Below are positions 22,388 through 33,748 of a stretch of DNA of 64,000 bases, piece after piece. Numbering within the stretch: the stretch's first letter is position 1; each line of letters begins with the position of its first letter. The stretch is taken from positions 601,098 through 665,097 of the forward strand of contig OX621164.1 in the NCBI GenBank assembly GCA_951640195.1, read 5' to 3'. The notes beneath the pieces were generated by a model that worked only from the letters and a program-made list of their open reading frames with translations, ran no database searches and was not told the DNA's origin. Source of the DNA: Porpolomopsis calyptriformis. Lineage: Eukaryota; Basidiomycota; Agaricomycetes; Agaricales; Hygrophoraceae. Made by a program: the position numbers and the translations under genes.

Positions 22388-24237
22388 ATGGTCGACAGTA
22401 GGTCCAAATCGCGAACCCAAGCAAAAAATCGACCTGTTGGCCGTCCTCCTAAGAAGAAGATTGATATTAATACTGAAAGTGATCTTACCTCCAATACTGA
22501 TTCTGAGAAAGCCCACCGCGCATATACCAAGCGTTCCTCTCAACCACCTGTGGACCCAAAGCCTCGCCCAAAGCCCAAACCAAATTACAAGGGTGCTCTG
22601 ACATTTTCTGGGCTGGCAATAAACTGTCAATCAAGCCTTCCCACCAGCGATAGGGTATCTCAGGGATATTTGGCTGGTCCTGGGGTTTCTGGGATACCTG
22701 AGGCAGACGAGGATGTATACAATGGATTTATGGATGAAATGGATAGAGAATTCGAACCTGAGTCAGACCAGGACTCCAATAATGAGGTCGATCAACTGGT
22801 GGAAGACTCTGGTAAGCGTTTTTAGCGTTAAACATAGTTGGGACTTACATGGGCAGCAGATATTGCCTCCCCGGATGATGAACATCCAGTCCAGATACCA
22901 ATTGATGTACCTATTAATGGTGCACTAGACCAGCTTGAGGTCCCGAGTGACATCCACTGGGGGGCGTTTCAGCTCATTGTCGCGAACAAGATTGGAATCG
23001 CAGAGCAAAATTTAGACGTAACATACAGGTTCTCAATTGACAGCAAGTCGGAGATGCCGCGCTGCCTAAGTTCTTCTACCCACTTGCTCCAGTTGCTTTG
23101 CACCGCTAGCCAACATATCCGAGGGGAGCTCAAGTCTCATTCCAAAAAACCCTTTGCTGTTATTCTTATCGACAAATCACCCGACATGAGCAAAGATGGA
23201 AAGGGAAAAATGGTATGCTTCTTTACTGAGTTTGCGGTTATTCATCCCGACAAATCTGCAGGCTTCGAAGCAGAAGGAACCCCCGCAAGAAATGTCCTTG
23301 GGGACTGACAGCTTGGGAACGGGTGTTAAGAATTGCACTGGGAACGTGCGCATCTTGGCAACGGCTCAGACCACTGAGCCAAAACGTCGCAGAACTGGAC
23401 TTACCCAGTTCGGTTGTTCCCAGTATATATACCATATTACACGTGACCGGCTAGAATCTGCTCGACGTTCATGAGAGACGGCCTCAGCACGCTCGATCTC
23501 ATGTCTCGAATTTCAGATCCGTGACAACGGGTAGATATGTAACAGCCTTGGAGCTGAAGTATTCGTATCACAAACACCAGAAGAAGTACTGTTTCGTGAG
23601 GCGCAATGGTGAGCATCACCATTTAATGCAAGCTGAAATTGCCCAATGGGCACTCATGATTGTAAGTGTCATTTACTTTACTTTTATTACCATCAAAGTA
23701 ACTGACTATCGACAGAACCTCAAGCAAGCGGATTTTGAGAAGCCTCCACCCGGACTAAGGCTCGAAGATGCCCTCCTTCCGACTCGCATCCCCAAACAGA
23801 CTACAGCACCTCCGCCGGACAATGCAAATCAAGCCCCCCCTTCCAACATGTTTGCCTCAAATCCCGCATCTGGATTCCCCATCTCTCCCTATTACTTCTC
23901 CCCGCATCCATACTTCCCACTGTTTCCTACCCGAGAGCCAATCTTTGGAGCCTATGCAGTCCCCAACTCTCCAGCTCCGATATCCAAGAATCCGATGGCA
24001 TTTCCAACCCTCCGGGACTGGCTTCAAGGACTGGATGCTGGTCCTCACGGTGCCGATGGGCACAACTTCTCTCAATATATATCAAACTTCGATGAGCACA
24101 GAATCATATGCATCCATGAAATTGCTGACCCTAACATCTTTGGCCGTGCTGACCTTTGCTCAATTTGCCCTGGAATCAAACTAGGAACGGCTAACCTTAT
24201 TCTAACATATGCCCGGGATGATGTCAAAGCGATTTGA
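22388..24237 (+). CDS. Transposon cargo: AT-hook protein with SAM-like C-terminus
   Basis: The ATG is at 22388. The N-terminus is basic with an AT-hook (KNRPVGRPPKKK), followed by an acidic stretch. A 45 bp intron (22812-22856) joins in frame to a globular segment (IHWGAFQLIVANKIGIAEQN...YRFSID...) with another intron after GKGKM near 23212. After a region whose splicing I could not settle (23300-23530) comes a His/aromatic segment, an intron near 23660-23715, a Pro-rich stretch and a helical C-terminus (LRDWLQGLD...FSQYISNFDEHRI...DLCSICPGIKLGTANLILTY) that looks like a SAM domain. Stop at 24235-24237. It may bind DNA and assist transposition or act as passenger; this is inference. Confidence 0.65.
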
Positions 24238-24269
24238 AGGTTACAGTGAGATAGCTTTGTGATAGAAGG

Positions 24270-24403
24270 AAGAGATTGATGGAGATGATCGGGTTCGAAG
24301 GGATTGATGCAGATGGGTTGGAAGAGATTAATGGAGACAATCGGGTTGGAGGGGATCGATGGAGATGGGTTGGAAGAGATTGATGGAGATGATTGAGTTC
24401 AGA
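24270..24403 (+). repeat. Short minisatellite inside the transposon
   Basis: About four imperfect copies of a 32 bp unit resembling GATTGATGGAGATGATCGGG, alternating with GAAGAGATTAATGGAG-type variants. It lies between the 3' ends of the cargo gene and the transposase gene. Confidence 0.75.
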
Positions 24404-24533
24404 GAGAGTGTGGATTGTGGGGATGATACAGAAGATGCTGGGGTATGGAAGTAAGGTGCCAGAGCTTATCGTTGTGCATCAAACCAACATTCCAAGTCAT
24501 TCCGTACATTTTCACATTGTATACATGTACATA

Positions 24534-25713
24534 TCAAATGTAATTACAATGGTGATACCAGCCGAGGACGTCCTCCTGGCTAATTGTGTATACAGCTTCA
24601 GTAAGAGTAAGAAAAACGTCTGTATTGTTGACAGAACTGAATGCAGCAAGAAATTCATGACGATGGCGACGCAGGTGATTTTTGACAGCTGAGAAAGCTA
24701 GTTCAATTGGATTATAATCAGGGGAATACGGCGGTAGAAATTCACACCGCATCCCTCTTTTGAAGAATCATTAGGGATTATTTTTATGAAGTAACGAAGA
24801 CTTACCTCTCACAGATCAATTCCTGAACTAGTTCTAACCTGTGTATGCGGCAGTTGTCCATCACAATAACGGAATTCGGTCCCGGAAACGGGTTCATACG
24901 TGTGAGTAGGCCGTCGATGAATTGCACAAACTTGAGTCCAGTAAATGAGCCTTCAGTGATGTCTAGGGCAAGAACCCCATCGAGAGACAATGTGGGAAGA
25001 ATAGAATAGCTATAAATATGTCAGTAATTTGGTTTTAGATTGAATAATTGAATAACAAACCGTTGGCCGCGGATAAAAAACGATCTACACGTCGCCCAGT
25101 GCCCTCGCTTCGCCCACCCATGAAGGCGGCCCATGCGACGGTCTGCAGCACTTTCGTCGACGAAAACGAGCTGCTCCGGTGTGTAGTTAAGGCCCATGTG
25201 GGCAATAAAATCCGCTCTTTTTTCGATACTACACTCTAGCGCTTCACGAGTAACCTGTTGGCATACAGAGTGTAAGAACCTAAAGAAATTGGTATAATAA
25301 TACTCACCGACTTGAGTGTATATCCTGAGCGCTGTAGGGCTCTCCATATCGACGAAAGTGAGACTTCAACATCGCAGGTACTCTGCAAACTCTGTTGAAG
25401 CTCGTCCAAGTAGACGTCACAATTTCGGGTGATACAGGAGTGTAAGAACTGTCAATAAACTACTGTAGATTGTAAATAACTGAATGAGACTTACTTCCAC
25501 ATCATCAAAACTCAACGTTCGCCCTGATCGTCCCCGCTGATTTGCCATCGGGTGATCAGGTTGTTCGTTCTCCTTGGACATCACTTTGATGCGTTGGATT
25601 TGGCGCTTGCTCACCCCTGTGAGTGCCATTATGTTGAGGATGTCCATCTGGCTGTCAAGCATTTGGGAAATAGCGAGGGTGAGATCTTGAGAGATCTTTT
25701 GGCCTTGAGGCAT
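24534..25713 (-). CDS. Tc1-like DD34E transposase
   Basis: Five exons (25713-25495, 25448-25308, 25254-25061, 25009-24806, 24756-24534) join in frame to 326 residues. An N-terminal helix-turn-helix region (ISQDLTLAISQMLDSQMDIL, then GVSKRQIQRIKV) is followed by the catalytic core: first Asp in LVFVDES, second in SVIVMDNCRIH, and Glu in PPYSPDYNPIELAF. I count 34 residues between the second Asp and the Glu, the Tc1 spacing. All introns have GT/AG ends. No stop interrupts it, so the enzyme could be active. It would cut at the inverted repeats and insert at TA. Confidence 0.9.
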
Positions 25714-25829
25714 GATGGAGGAGGTGAGCAATATGTAATCAATGAAATCACCTCACAAAACCTCCCTCAGGCCAGGGTTTTCTTGCCTGCACATAGAATT
25801 AGTCCTACATACACAGTATCTACCCTTTA

Positions 25830-26094
25830 CTTCCTGAAATATAACGTTGTTCGTGCAGGAAAATTCAAAACATACAGTTTGAAGCTGAGATTTTTCATAA
25901 TATTATCTGACAGTCAGAATCACTCATTTTTACTACCAGCAGCTCAGGATTAATTTTTAAAACAACTTTTCTAGAGAGCCCGAAGGCGTACACGTCCTCA
26001 TTGTTGAGAAATAATTCAAAAGTTCTGGGGGGGTCTGTGCACACCCAAATTAGGAAATTATCACGTGCGCCAATTCATCTGCAAACGGCTATAA
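25830..26094 (-). repeat. Right terminal inverted repeat of the Tc1-like transposon
   Basis: It is the inverted copy of 21960-22223, followed by the TA duplication at 26095-26096. It retains CG at several positions where the left arm has TG, for example CACGTG versus CATGTG. Confidence 0.9.
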
Positions 26095-26096
26095 TA

Positions 26097-28767
26097 AACA
26101 TATGGTGCTGATACAGAACTTCTTCGCGTCAGCACACGAAACACGGCTTGGGGGGTACCCATTGAACGACGTAGGCTGAACCATTTTTGTGCCCTTTCTT
26201 CTGATTGTTAATATGACCCTCGTTGTTATTTAAGAGGATGGTATGCCCTCCTTCAATGATTATTCGACATTTTGTATTCATACAATTTATCACTATTCTA
26301 GCTGTCGTCGAGGCCTTTAACTTCGAATACCTCGGGGATGCTTACAAAATTTTACTCCAAGTGGTAGACCAAGCACATAACCTGCCACCCAGCAACATTA
26401 CGCCAAAATCATCCCCATTGCCCAGTCTTCTGGAACCGGTAAATCTAAAACCGTGGACAAAGTTGCCACGGAGCGGATCCTCTTCCCCATGTGTTTGCGC
26501 GAGAACCTCGGGCCGAACTATTACGGTGCGGAACACAAGTCCTTCGTATATGGTATCTGACATTGGCTGCCAGCATACCCTCTCCCCGACATTGATGTTC
26601 GCGACTATCTCCTGCAGGCACCCAGTGCGAAAAACGATGGGCGTTGCAAAGAGCACTTCAAGTCATTCCTGTGCTCCCTTTTCAAGACAAGTCAACTACA
26701 AGCTGAAGTGTTCTTTCCGACAAGTGCAAAGGTGTCATATGCAACTATGACGCAGGCTTTCTACAACCTTTTCAAAGATTCTTCGCAAAGAATGAACTTC
26801 TACAGGACGGTCCTTGACTCCATTCCTCTAAACAATGCCGCCAATCTCTTGGAGTCCTTCCGGGCACTGGAGGACTACTTGAAGCAACGTTGCTCCGATT
26901 GGCCAGTCTCGTCTTGCCCCATCCTTATTTCGATAGATGAGGTACATGTCCTCTTCAATCTCCGCTCAGGGGACGAGTATGATTTGTACTCACGCTTGAA
27001 ATCTGCGTTGAGCGAGGCAGTTTTAGCTGCATTCTGTGTCATATCTCTTTCCACAGCCATCGGCATCCCCCAACTTACCCCTTCAAAAGATGTGCCCCCC
27101 TCTATTCGAGGAAGAGACACTGAGTTTCTTCTTCCTAACCCATTTACGGAACTCCCATTCGATGCCTACCTCATCGCTGACCCTCTCACTCCTGGACAAG
27201 CAGACCTGACATCCGTTGGTTCATTTGAGTATACGGCAAAGTTTGGACGGCCCTTGTAAGTTGGATTAACTCGAAAGGTAGACCATGCTAACATTCTTTC
27301 TTTAGATTCTATTCCCTCTATTCATCTTGTACAGCACGTGATGAACCCCATGCTAACATTGTCGCAGGAATAATGCTGACCGTTCGAGAGAAGCTTTGTG
27401 GACGGCGTTGGCCCCCAATGTCACCGGCTGTGCTTGATGTATCATCTGTTGCTGTTCTTTCTGCTCGACTGCTTCTTGACCTTTCTACAAAGGCCCGGCA
27501 ATTCGAAGAAGAACTTGTCCGCGGCAATCTGCGAATGCTATACTCCGTTCGTGAAGACCTGCAATCAATAGTGACTGGGTATTCTCCTGAGCCTCTCATT
27601 GCTGAGGCAGCTGCGCAAATCATGCACTATAACCTCGGAATCGACAAGAACAACCCATTTATGGATGTCTGGAACCTTTTGGGAAAGTTCGTCGAGGAGG
27701 GCATGGCTTTGCAAGGCAATATTGGAGAGCTGGTTGGACGCGCTCTCAGCATCTCAGCCATGGACAACGCTATCAATGCATTACCACGCTCAGATTGCTG
27801 TGAGCTCAAATACCAAACGCCTGTTACAGTGGTAGCCTATTACAAGGCACTCCTGACCGATGATGCATGGGAGACTCTTCGTCATTCAACCCCAGCCAAC
27901 CGTATGGAGCTCAGCAATAAATCTGCCACCACAACCTTTGAAGATGCTTTTGCCGACGCCTACTTCCATTTCTCGCATTACGCTAAGGCAAACGATGCCT
28001 CCCCAACGCAGGATTGCTCTTCGTGGGCTTACTGGATGCGTGGGACGGCAGTGCTTTGTCAACTTAACCAAGAGCTTGTCGACCGTGCACATCCTATATA
28101 CTTTCCCAAACTCGGCCCTCTTTCCCCGGAAACCATGTCAATAGAAGGCAACCAAGACAAGGCTAGCATCCACGCAGATCCAAGGACCATTGGAGTTCAG
28201 GATGCCGAAACCCTCCATTATTTTTCGCAGGGAAATCCAAGGCCTTATATTGCCGCTGTCCATCGTTATGCCCTGACAGCAAATGAAGGCATAACTGTGG
28301 GAGCACCAGTTCCTTACCCACTCCGACGTGCAGGCGCAGATAAAAAATCTCCTCGCTACCAGATCGATTTTCAGGGCCTCGCACCCTACAGGAATGTGTC
28401 TGAGCATGTCAAAAGGGAAATTCGAGGGATCATTGATTACTCAACTGATATTCTGTTCAAGCACCATTCCCGACAGTACGGCTTACCATTATTACGCCAG
28501 ATGCTGCCCGTTTTACAAGGACACCAGGACGCGACAGCATGGTTTGGCAGTCTTGTGGATGATGAGGCGCCCTCGACGGGAAAGGGCAAAGCAAAAGCAA
28601 AACGGGTGGAACCTGAGCAGGGGATGTATGGGGAGACTTCACACGCTCCCAATCTAGTTCAGCGCGCCTTCAATACGTTGCGGAAGAGAAAGTCAGGGCG
28701 GGGGGAAGATGCACAAGATGTGGATATGGAACCTTCCTTACGGAGGTCACCGCGTAAACGGAAGTGA
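26097..28767 (+). CDS. Crinkler-type P-loop NTPase protein (body of the split gene)
   Basis: After the transposon the frame resumes through small exons. Walker A is AQSSGTGKSKT (about 26430-26462) and Walker B is ILISIDEVHVLF (about 26920-26955). Further exons include the one ending RPL at 27257 and a long last exon (about 27370-28767). Conserved-looking motifs are ERILFPMCLRE, YPLPDIDVRDYLL, DVPPSIR and PLTPGQADL. The C-terminus is basic with nuclear-type signals (RRSPRKRK). From memory, this plan matches fungal NTPases related to Crinkler-RHS effectors, large families shared with transposons. I saw no catalytic toxin domain. The Tc1 insertion removes the first exons, so it is probably a pseudogene unless the element is spliced out or a new promoter is used. 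Some exon borders before 26430 remain uncertain. Confidence 0.7.
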
Positions 28768-29936
28768 ATTATCAACCGATGCTAAATAGAAAATACACTT
28801 TCTCTAATGTCAAAACTTGATGCAGCCAACGCGTTGCTTATACGCGGTAAATTCATAGTAAGAAATATGTCAATCCTCTTTCGCCACTGAATAGTACTTC
28901 CTACGATACGGTGTCCTTGCTGCCCGCCTTTTTTGTCGAGCGAGAGCCCGAGTTTTTGGGTTGAACGGTCGGGAGGAGCCGACGAAAAGTGGTAGAGAAG
29001 AGGGCAAGAAGCTTTAGCTCCCGCCGCACTCTTGTGCTGTCACTAGTTTCGCTAGTAGCGGTGTTAGATCCTTCGAGGGCCACATTGGTATCACAGATTG
29101 AGGACTGGGTGTGTGTGTGACGAATGAGCGGTCATGACATGGGCCTACTACATTATGTCACTTACGGATGAAAAATTCGCGTGGTGCAAGGCGTGGACAT
29201 TTTGGGTGCGATGATCAAGGGTCTTCTGTGGCGATAAAGTCAACGGGGGGGGGGAGAGATGGGAACATGTTATACCATCAAGTCGACATTCGGCGGCGAG
29301 AAGAACGGGATTAATTTATCCTGGGAGAAACGACGGGGATGGGGTAGCTGGCCGTCGGCCAAAGACAATACGAGTGAGAAAGAAGGGAATGGGTGCTCGC
29401 GGGAGCGCATAGTTTTTCTTCAACCTAGAGAGGATGAGTAGTATTATAGAGAGAGTAATGGGGGGAAGGTCAGGTTCATCCCCGCTGGTTTTTATGAGCC
29501 AGGATTTGATGGGCATGCGGAAGAGCACCAGCTAAGAGAGCTATATCCAGTTAGATGATCGCGGAAATGCAAGCATTTTGTGAAGCAAAACCTGCAGCTT
29601 GAAGGGGTCGAGAAGTGATGGTAGTCTGGTGACCATGGTGGCCAACTCCAGATCGCGAAGAAGAGTTTGGTGGCATCTTCTCATTGCAATCCAAAATGAA
29701 CGGGACGGGGGCCTTGATGTGCGGTTGCTGTCACTTGACGTTGAAAAAAAAAAAATATTGCGGATGGTGGAATCCCGCGACAGGATTCTTTCCGTAAGCT
29801 GGTACAACATCTGACGAAAAAAACAGCAATCAGAACGACATATTACGGTGTGGTGACCGTCCGCATTGCGGAAGCGCGACGCTCAATACACGATGGAGAA
29901 TGCAAAGAAAAAATATATTGAAAGTATGACCAAAAA
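28768..29936. other. Intergenic region with weak minus-strand open frames
   Basis: The frame at 29810-29541 on the minus strand (MLYQLTERILSRD... RRCHQTLLRDLELATMVTRL) looks protein-like, and 29528-29316 could follow it, but no family was recognised and no splice model was convincing. The rest holds no visible feature. Homopolymer runs (29224-29235, 29744-29755) are present. Confidence 0.35.
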
Positions 29937-30641
29937 TCACTCCGCTGCTGGCACTTCTTGTTCTACCGAAAGGAAACCTTGTCGCTTCTCCATTATACGT
30001 GCGGCGCGACGTTCGCGAGCGGCCTGCGATCGTCTGTGATCAGCGGGAACGATCACGCAAGGAAAAAAAAAGCAGAAACCTACCCTGTTCTTGATGCGGC
30101 GAGTCTCCATTTGCTCGCTGAGTAATTTCGTTCGGGTGTTTTCCGCCTTGGCTTTATGGATGTACTCCATCAGGACGCGCTTGTTTTTGAACACATTCCC
30201 CTTTGATTTCTGGTACAGGCTGTGATACCTTTTTCGTAGAGGGGTGAGCGGGATTGGGAGAACAATATCGTCCACCATCACTCACAGATGTTTGTCGATT
30301 TTGCCCGCTTCTCGGTACCTCCTCAACAACCGACGCAAAACCCGCTGTCTCCGCATCCACAGCACCTTCGAAGGCATCCTTGCCTCCGCCGTACCCTTCC
30401 TCTTCCCGGGTCCGGTGTGCCGGCCCTTGCGTTTCGCAGCCAGCAACGCGCGAGTGCGTGCGCGAGAGTGCACTATCGTGGGCTTGATGATAACCCGGCC
30501 ATCTTTGATCAGTCTCTTGACATGCGTGCGTGAGTTGGCGTTTCCGATTTCAGCTTGTTCGTTGGGGTCAAGCCAGATTTTTCGCTTGCCAACGCCCGCG
30601 ACAGAGGCCGCAAGCCTCTTTTGGGATCGCAAGTTGGACAT
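29937..30641 (-). CDS. RPL19: 60S ribosomal protein eL19
   Basis: Three exons, 30641-30286, 30228-30084 and 30023-29937, give 195 residues, the normal length. The start [14 protein letters not shown] and the internal [26 protein letters not shown] and [14 protein letters not shown] are hallmarks of eL19; the last exon ([16 protein letters not shown]) completes the C-terminal helix. It binds rRNA at the exit side of the large subunit and forms an intersubunit bridge. Introns have GTGAGT/AAG and GTAGGT/CAG ends. The ATG at 30641 is chosen because the conserved N-terminus begins there; the open frame further upstream is leader. Confidence 0.97.
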
Positions 30642-31001
30642 TTCGTCTGCGCCAGAGTCAGTACGTTCGTTTGCTCCGTCAGTACACACATACCTTGAGC
30701 TTTGACGGTCGTTTGATTGAAAAGTTGAGGAGCACGAAATTATGTAATTAAGCCACTAAACCTTAACCTGCCGAACTATACAGCACATCGGCAAGTGTTT
30801 TCTCAATTGCTATATTAAAAAGCATATTAAATCTCGAGAGTCGAATTACATCAATTCAGAGTGAGGAAAGAACTAGGCAGGAGAAAAAGAAAAAAACGAC
30901 GCAGAGCAATGGACAAACCTCGTAGAATGGCACGTCAAATCATCAGGCCACCGAGGACACGTTAAAAAAATAGGTCCAACATGGAGTGAAAATCGCACAC
31001 A
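30642..31001. other. Intergenic: eL19 promoter side
   Basis: No coding frame is supported. It should hold the minus-strand promoter of RPL19 and the 3' end of the SAT4-like kinase gene. No diagnostic motif was identified. Confidence 0.5.
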
Positions 31002-32588
31002 TCAGTAGGGATGCGCCTCTGCTAACGCCCTCGCATGGACGTGCACGTGTGTCGGCTTTGCAACCAGGTGACACACTTCAATGCTCTGCACCCACGGATG
31101 CGCGATCGCATCCTCGATGAGTGAACGCAGCTTGGGTTCAGGCTCCAACATCTTCCGAAGTAGTGACCTGCACGCTCTCGGCGATAGGTTATTTATAGTC
31201 GGCGGACAAGAGGATTGTGCAGGTTGAGCGGACGCGCATGCCTGTGCGTACGCCGCGTATAGCGGGTCTGATAGTTGGGCGACGCGCCAGGGGAGCTCCT
31301 GAAAGTGTAAGCAGTAGTAGACTATGCCAGCAGCCCAGATATCCACCAAGCGAGCGTCGTATGCTGTCGCATGGCGGGATATTAGACGTCCATCCAAGAA
31401 GAGAATGGCTGAGTTTGCTCACGTTTGCCTAGGAACTGTTCCGGGGCTATATAGGGTTCACTCCCGCAAAGTCCTGTAGACGTATGGATCGTCGACTCCC
31501 AAGGCAGGCGATAGACTGTTGAAGCACCATAATCTCCGATCTGACGGAAACCCTGAGAATCGCTTGCAGAGTGAGAAAGAAGGGTGCCAGACCTTCAAGT
31601 GGCCCTTCGTGTCAAAAAAGAGGTTCTCGGGCTTGATGTCGCGATGGGCGACGCCTTGACTGTGCAGATAGCCAACACCGTTCAAAATTTGTTTGAAGCA
31701 GCATTCGACTTCGCTAGGTGACATCCCTCCCTTCTTGATAGCGGCGTAAAGATCTCCTCCGGGACAGAATTCCATAACTTCGCACCACTTGTGGTTCTCG
31801 TCTTGTAGGAGGTCCACCGTCTCAACGATGTTGACGTGGTGCAAAGTCGAAGAAATACAGAATTCCGCGGTCAGCTTCTTGACGTATTCCTTTTCTGATT
31901 CATTCTTTCGCCTCTTTCGAAATTCCTGACGAAAGCTTGAGTTAGATCATAGAGTCATATACGATCAACGAACCTTGATGGCGTACAACTTCTCTTCACT
32001 TCGGTCCCATTTGTGAGCAAGGCGAACGACTGAGGTTGCACCCCTTCCGATGGCGACCTTCTGGCAGATCCCATACTTCTTCGATAGGCTCGCGGCACTG
32101 TCTCCACCATTCGACCTGGCTCCTCCATCTGAATCGGACTTTTTGCTGCTGCCCGTGGATCTCAGGGAGGATCGCCTGACGATTTTGGGCCCAGAAGCAA
32201 GGAGGTCTTTGAGGGAGACCTTGTGCCCACCACTGTCGGCCGAATGCACAGAGGATGGTTTACGTTGGGTGGGGGATGCCGCGGCAGGCTCGGACGGTTT
32301 CGGAACGGGCGACGCTGGGCTCTTCTTCTCCGTTTTTGATGTGAGAATGCCGCCGGATGAACCAGCGGACATGCTCGGGTGCCGGCTGGGAGCCTGGCTG
32401 GGGGGTCGGGTGGAAGGCCGGCTCCAGCATTCACTTTCTGAAAAAGTGGGAGATGAGGGGGTTGATGAGGTCTCAGAGCAGTGCACTGGATCATTATCAT
32501 GTTTGGATTGATCATCATGAAAGGGAGGTTTATCAGAGCCATCTGGCCCTTCACCGTCAGCGGTCTCGGAAGCGTCAGGATCGGACAT
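31002..32588 (-). CDS. Ser/Thr protein kinase of the SAT4/HAL5 type
   Basis: ATG at 32588 and stop at 31002, with at least three introns. The N-terminal 180 residues are low complexity (Ser/Pro-rich, with DLLASGPKIVRR). The kinase domain then has glycine loop IGRGATSVVRL, lysine in YAIK, catalytic loop AHRDIKPENLFF, GDYGAS in place of DFG, and APEQF. Insertions and motifs (MEFCPGGDLYAAI) fit the fungal Npr1/HAL5 family that stabilises plasma-membrane transporters. The intron after AIK begins GTTCGT. Phenylalanine to tyrosine in the metal-binding motif is tolerated in several active kinases. Regulation of nutrient or ion transporters is inferred from the family. Confidence 0.85.
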
Positions 32589-32960
32589 GATGTACGAAAA
32601 ATAATCGAGAGCGATGGGGGTGTTTTGAAGGAGTAAAGCTGGATATTTGGCAGTACGATGGGGAACGGGCGGAGTTGGAGCTAGCCGTGTCTATTGGGAT
32701 ATCATCACGGCGAGAGGGTGAGGATGGGTTAAACTTGCGATATGAAAGGCAAGCGAGAGGGTGCGATTGGGATATAACCCTCCCGCTGAAGCCCTCAAGG
32801 TAGCCTCAAGAGAGGAGAAAAGGGGAAGAAAAGAGTTCAGAGCGGGCGCTTGAAAATGATGAAAAATGCAAAACAAAGGAAAAGGTTTATTATGTAATAT
32901 TTATACTTGACCAAGGAAAATCACGGCTATCGATCCAATTTCAGCCATTCCTTGTCAAAA
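32589..32960. other. Intergenic, upstream of the SAT4-like kinase
   Basis: No gene is seen. It contains the presumed kinase promoter and the 3' flank of the small Tudor-like gene. Confidence 0.5.
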
Positions 32961-33445
32961 TCACAGCCAACCTGCGTCTTTGAGCAGCCGTCGTGTGTGG
33001 CCATTGTCGGGTTTGATCTCTCCGTTCAGGGGGGCAAAGTATTTCCGATGATTGTCGGAATACAGAACGGGATAGAACACGCCCTCTTTCTGCACATCTG
33101 TCACTATCGAGCAGCCAGGAAACGGAACGGAAGCGAACCTGACGTGTTGGACCGACCCTCGTTGACGAACCGGACACACTTCCTAAACACCAGTCACCAC
33201 CGGGGGCTTTGACCCAAACTTGCTCTCCAGGCTGCGGTAAATTTCTAAGCCAATGTCCAATGACCGTTGACACCACCTACCATGAATATATACGACCAGG
33301 GGTCGTCGAGGTCTTCTGGCAGCGGCTCGGAGCTCTCGTTGTCGCTCTGTGCGTCGCGCTCCTCGGGGGCGAACTCGAGTGAAGTGGGCACCTGAGTACG
33401 GGTTGCTTGGGCAGGCCTGACTTTCTTCGGACTGGTTGGAGACAT
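32961..33445 (-). CDS. Small protein with a Tudor/SH3-like core
   Basis: Three exons can be joined: 33445 to about 33280 (MSPTSPKKVRPAQ... DPWSYIFM), a middle exon PGEQVWVKAPGGDWCLGSVS...VGPT, and a last exon HVQKEGVFYPVLYSDNHRKY...LLKDAGWL ending at 32961, about 129 residues. The second and third exons have the PGxxVWVK...W..G.V...YPVLY pattern of a small beta barrel such as Tudor, Agenet or PWWP domains. The acidic middle (EERDAQSDNESSEPLPEDL) is probably disordered. It starts about 300 bp from VPS4 on the opposite strand, so they may share a promoter. No named family is assigned. Confidence 0.65.
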
Positions 33446-33748
33446 GGTGGAGTTGAAAAGAACGAATGTAAACAGCTCCAAAGTGCTTTGAATATATAGC
33501 CACACTCACCTGCCCGGACCATCGCAAACCGAAAGAGTCACTTTTGTTGTGGCCGAATGGAGAAATGGATCCACCCCATTTCTGGTTTGCGGTTACCTGT
33601 GGCTTCGCATCGAACTGCCGTTTTTGCCTTCCAGGACAAAATGTTGCTGTGGCAGACGGCTGAAGGAAGCGGTCAAACGAGGATTTCCCGATTTGGGTAA
33701 CAAGCTTTAGATTCAAACATGTACAAATAACGTCGCTCTCATCTCCCA

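Larger units (their letters stand above)
21960..26094. mobile_element. Tc1/mariner-superfamily transposon with a cargo gene
   Basis: The element is 4135 bp with long terminal inverted repeats (about 264 bp; TTAYAGCCGTTTGCAG at the tips) and TA target duplications at 21958-21959 and 26095-26096. The minus strand encodes an intact DD34E transposase, and the plus strand encodes a second multi-exon protein. Few copies of Tc1-like elements carry extra genes or arms this long. The arms are about 90% identical, with differences that are mostly C/T and G/A. Confidence 0.92.

Noticed and set aside
30282..30689. Longer N-terminus of eL19 ([11 protein letters not shown]...)
   Set aside because: Family members start at the residue equivalent to 30641; the extra part is probably leader.
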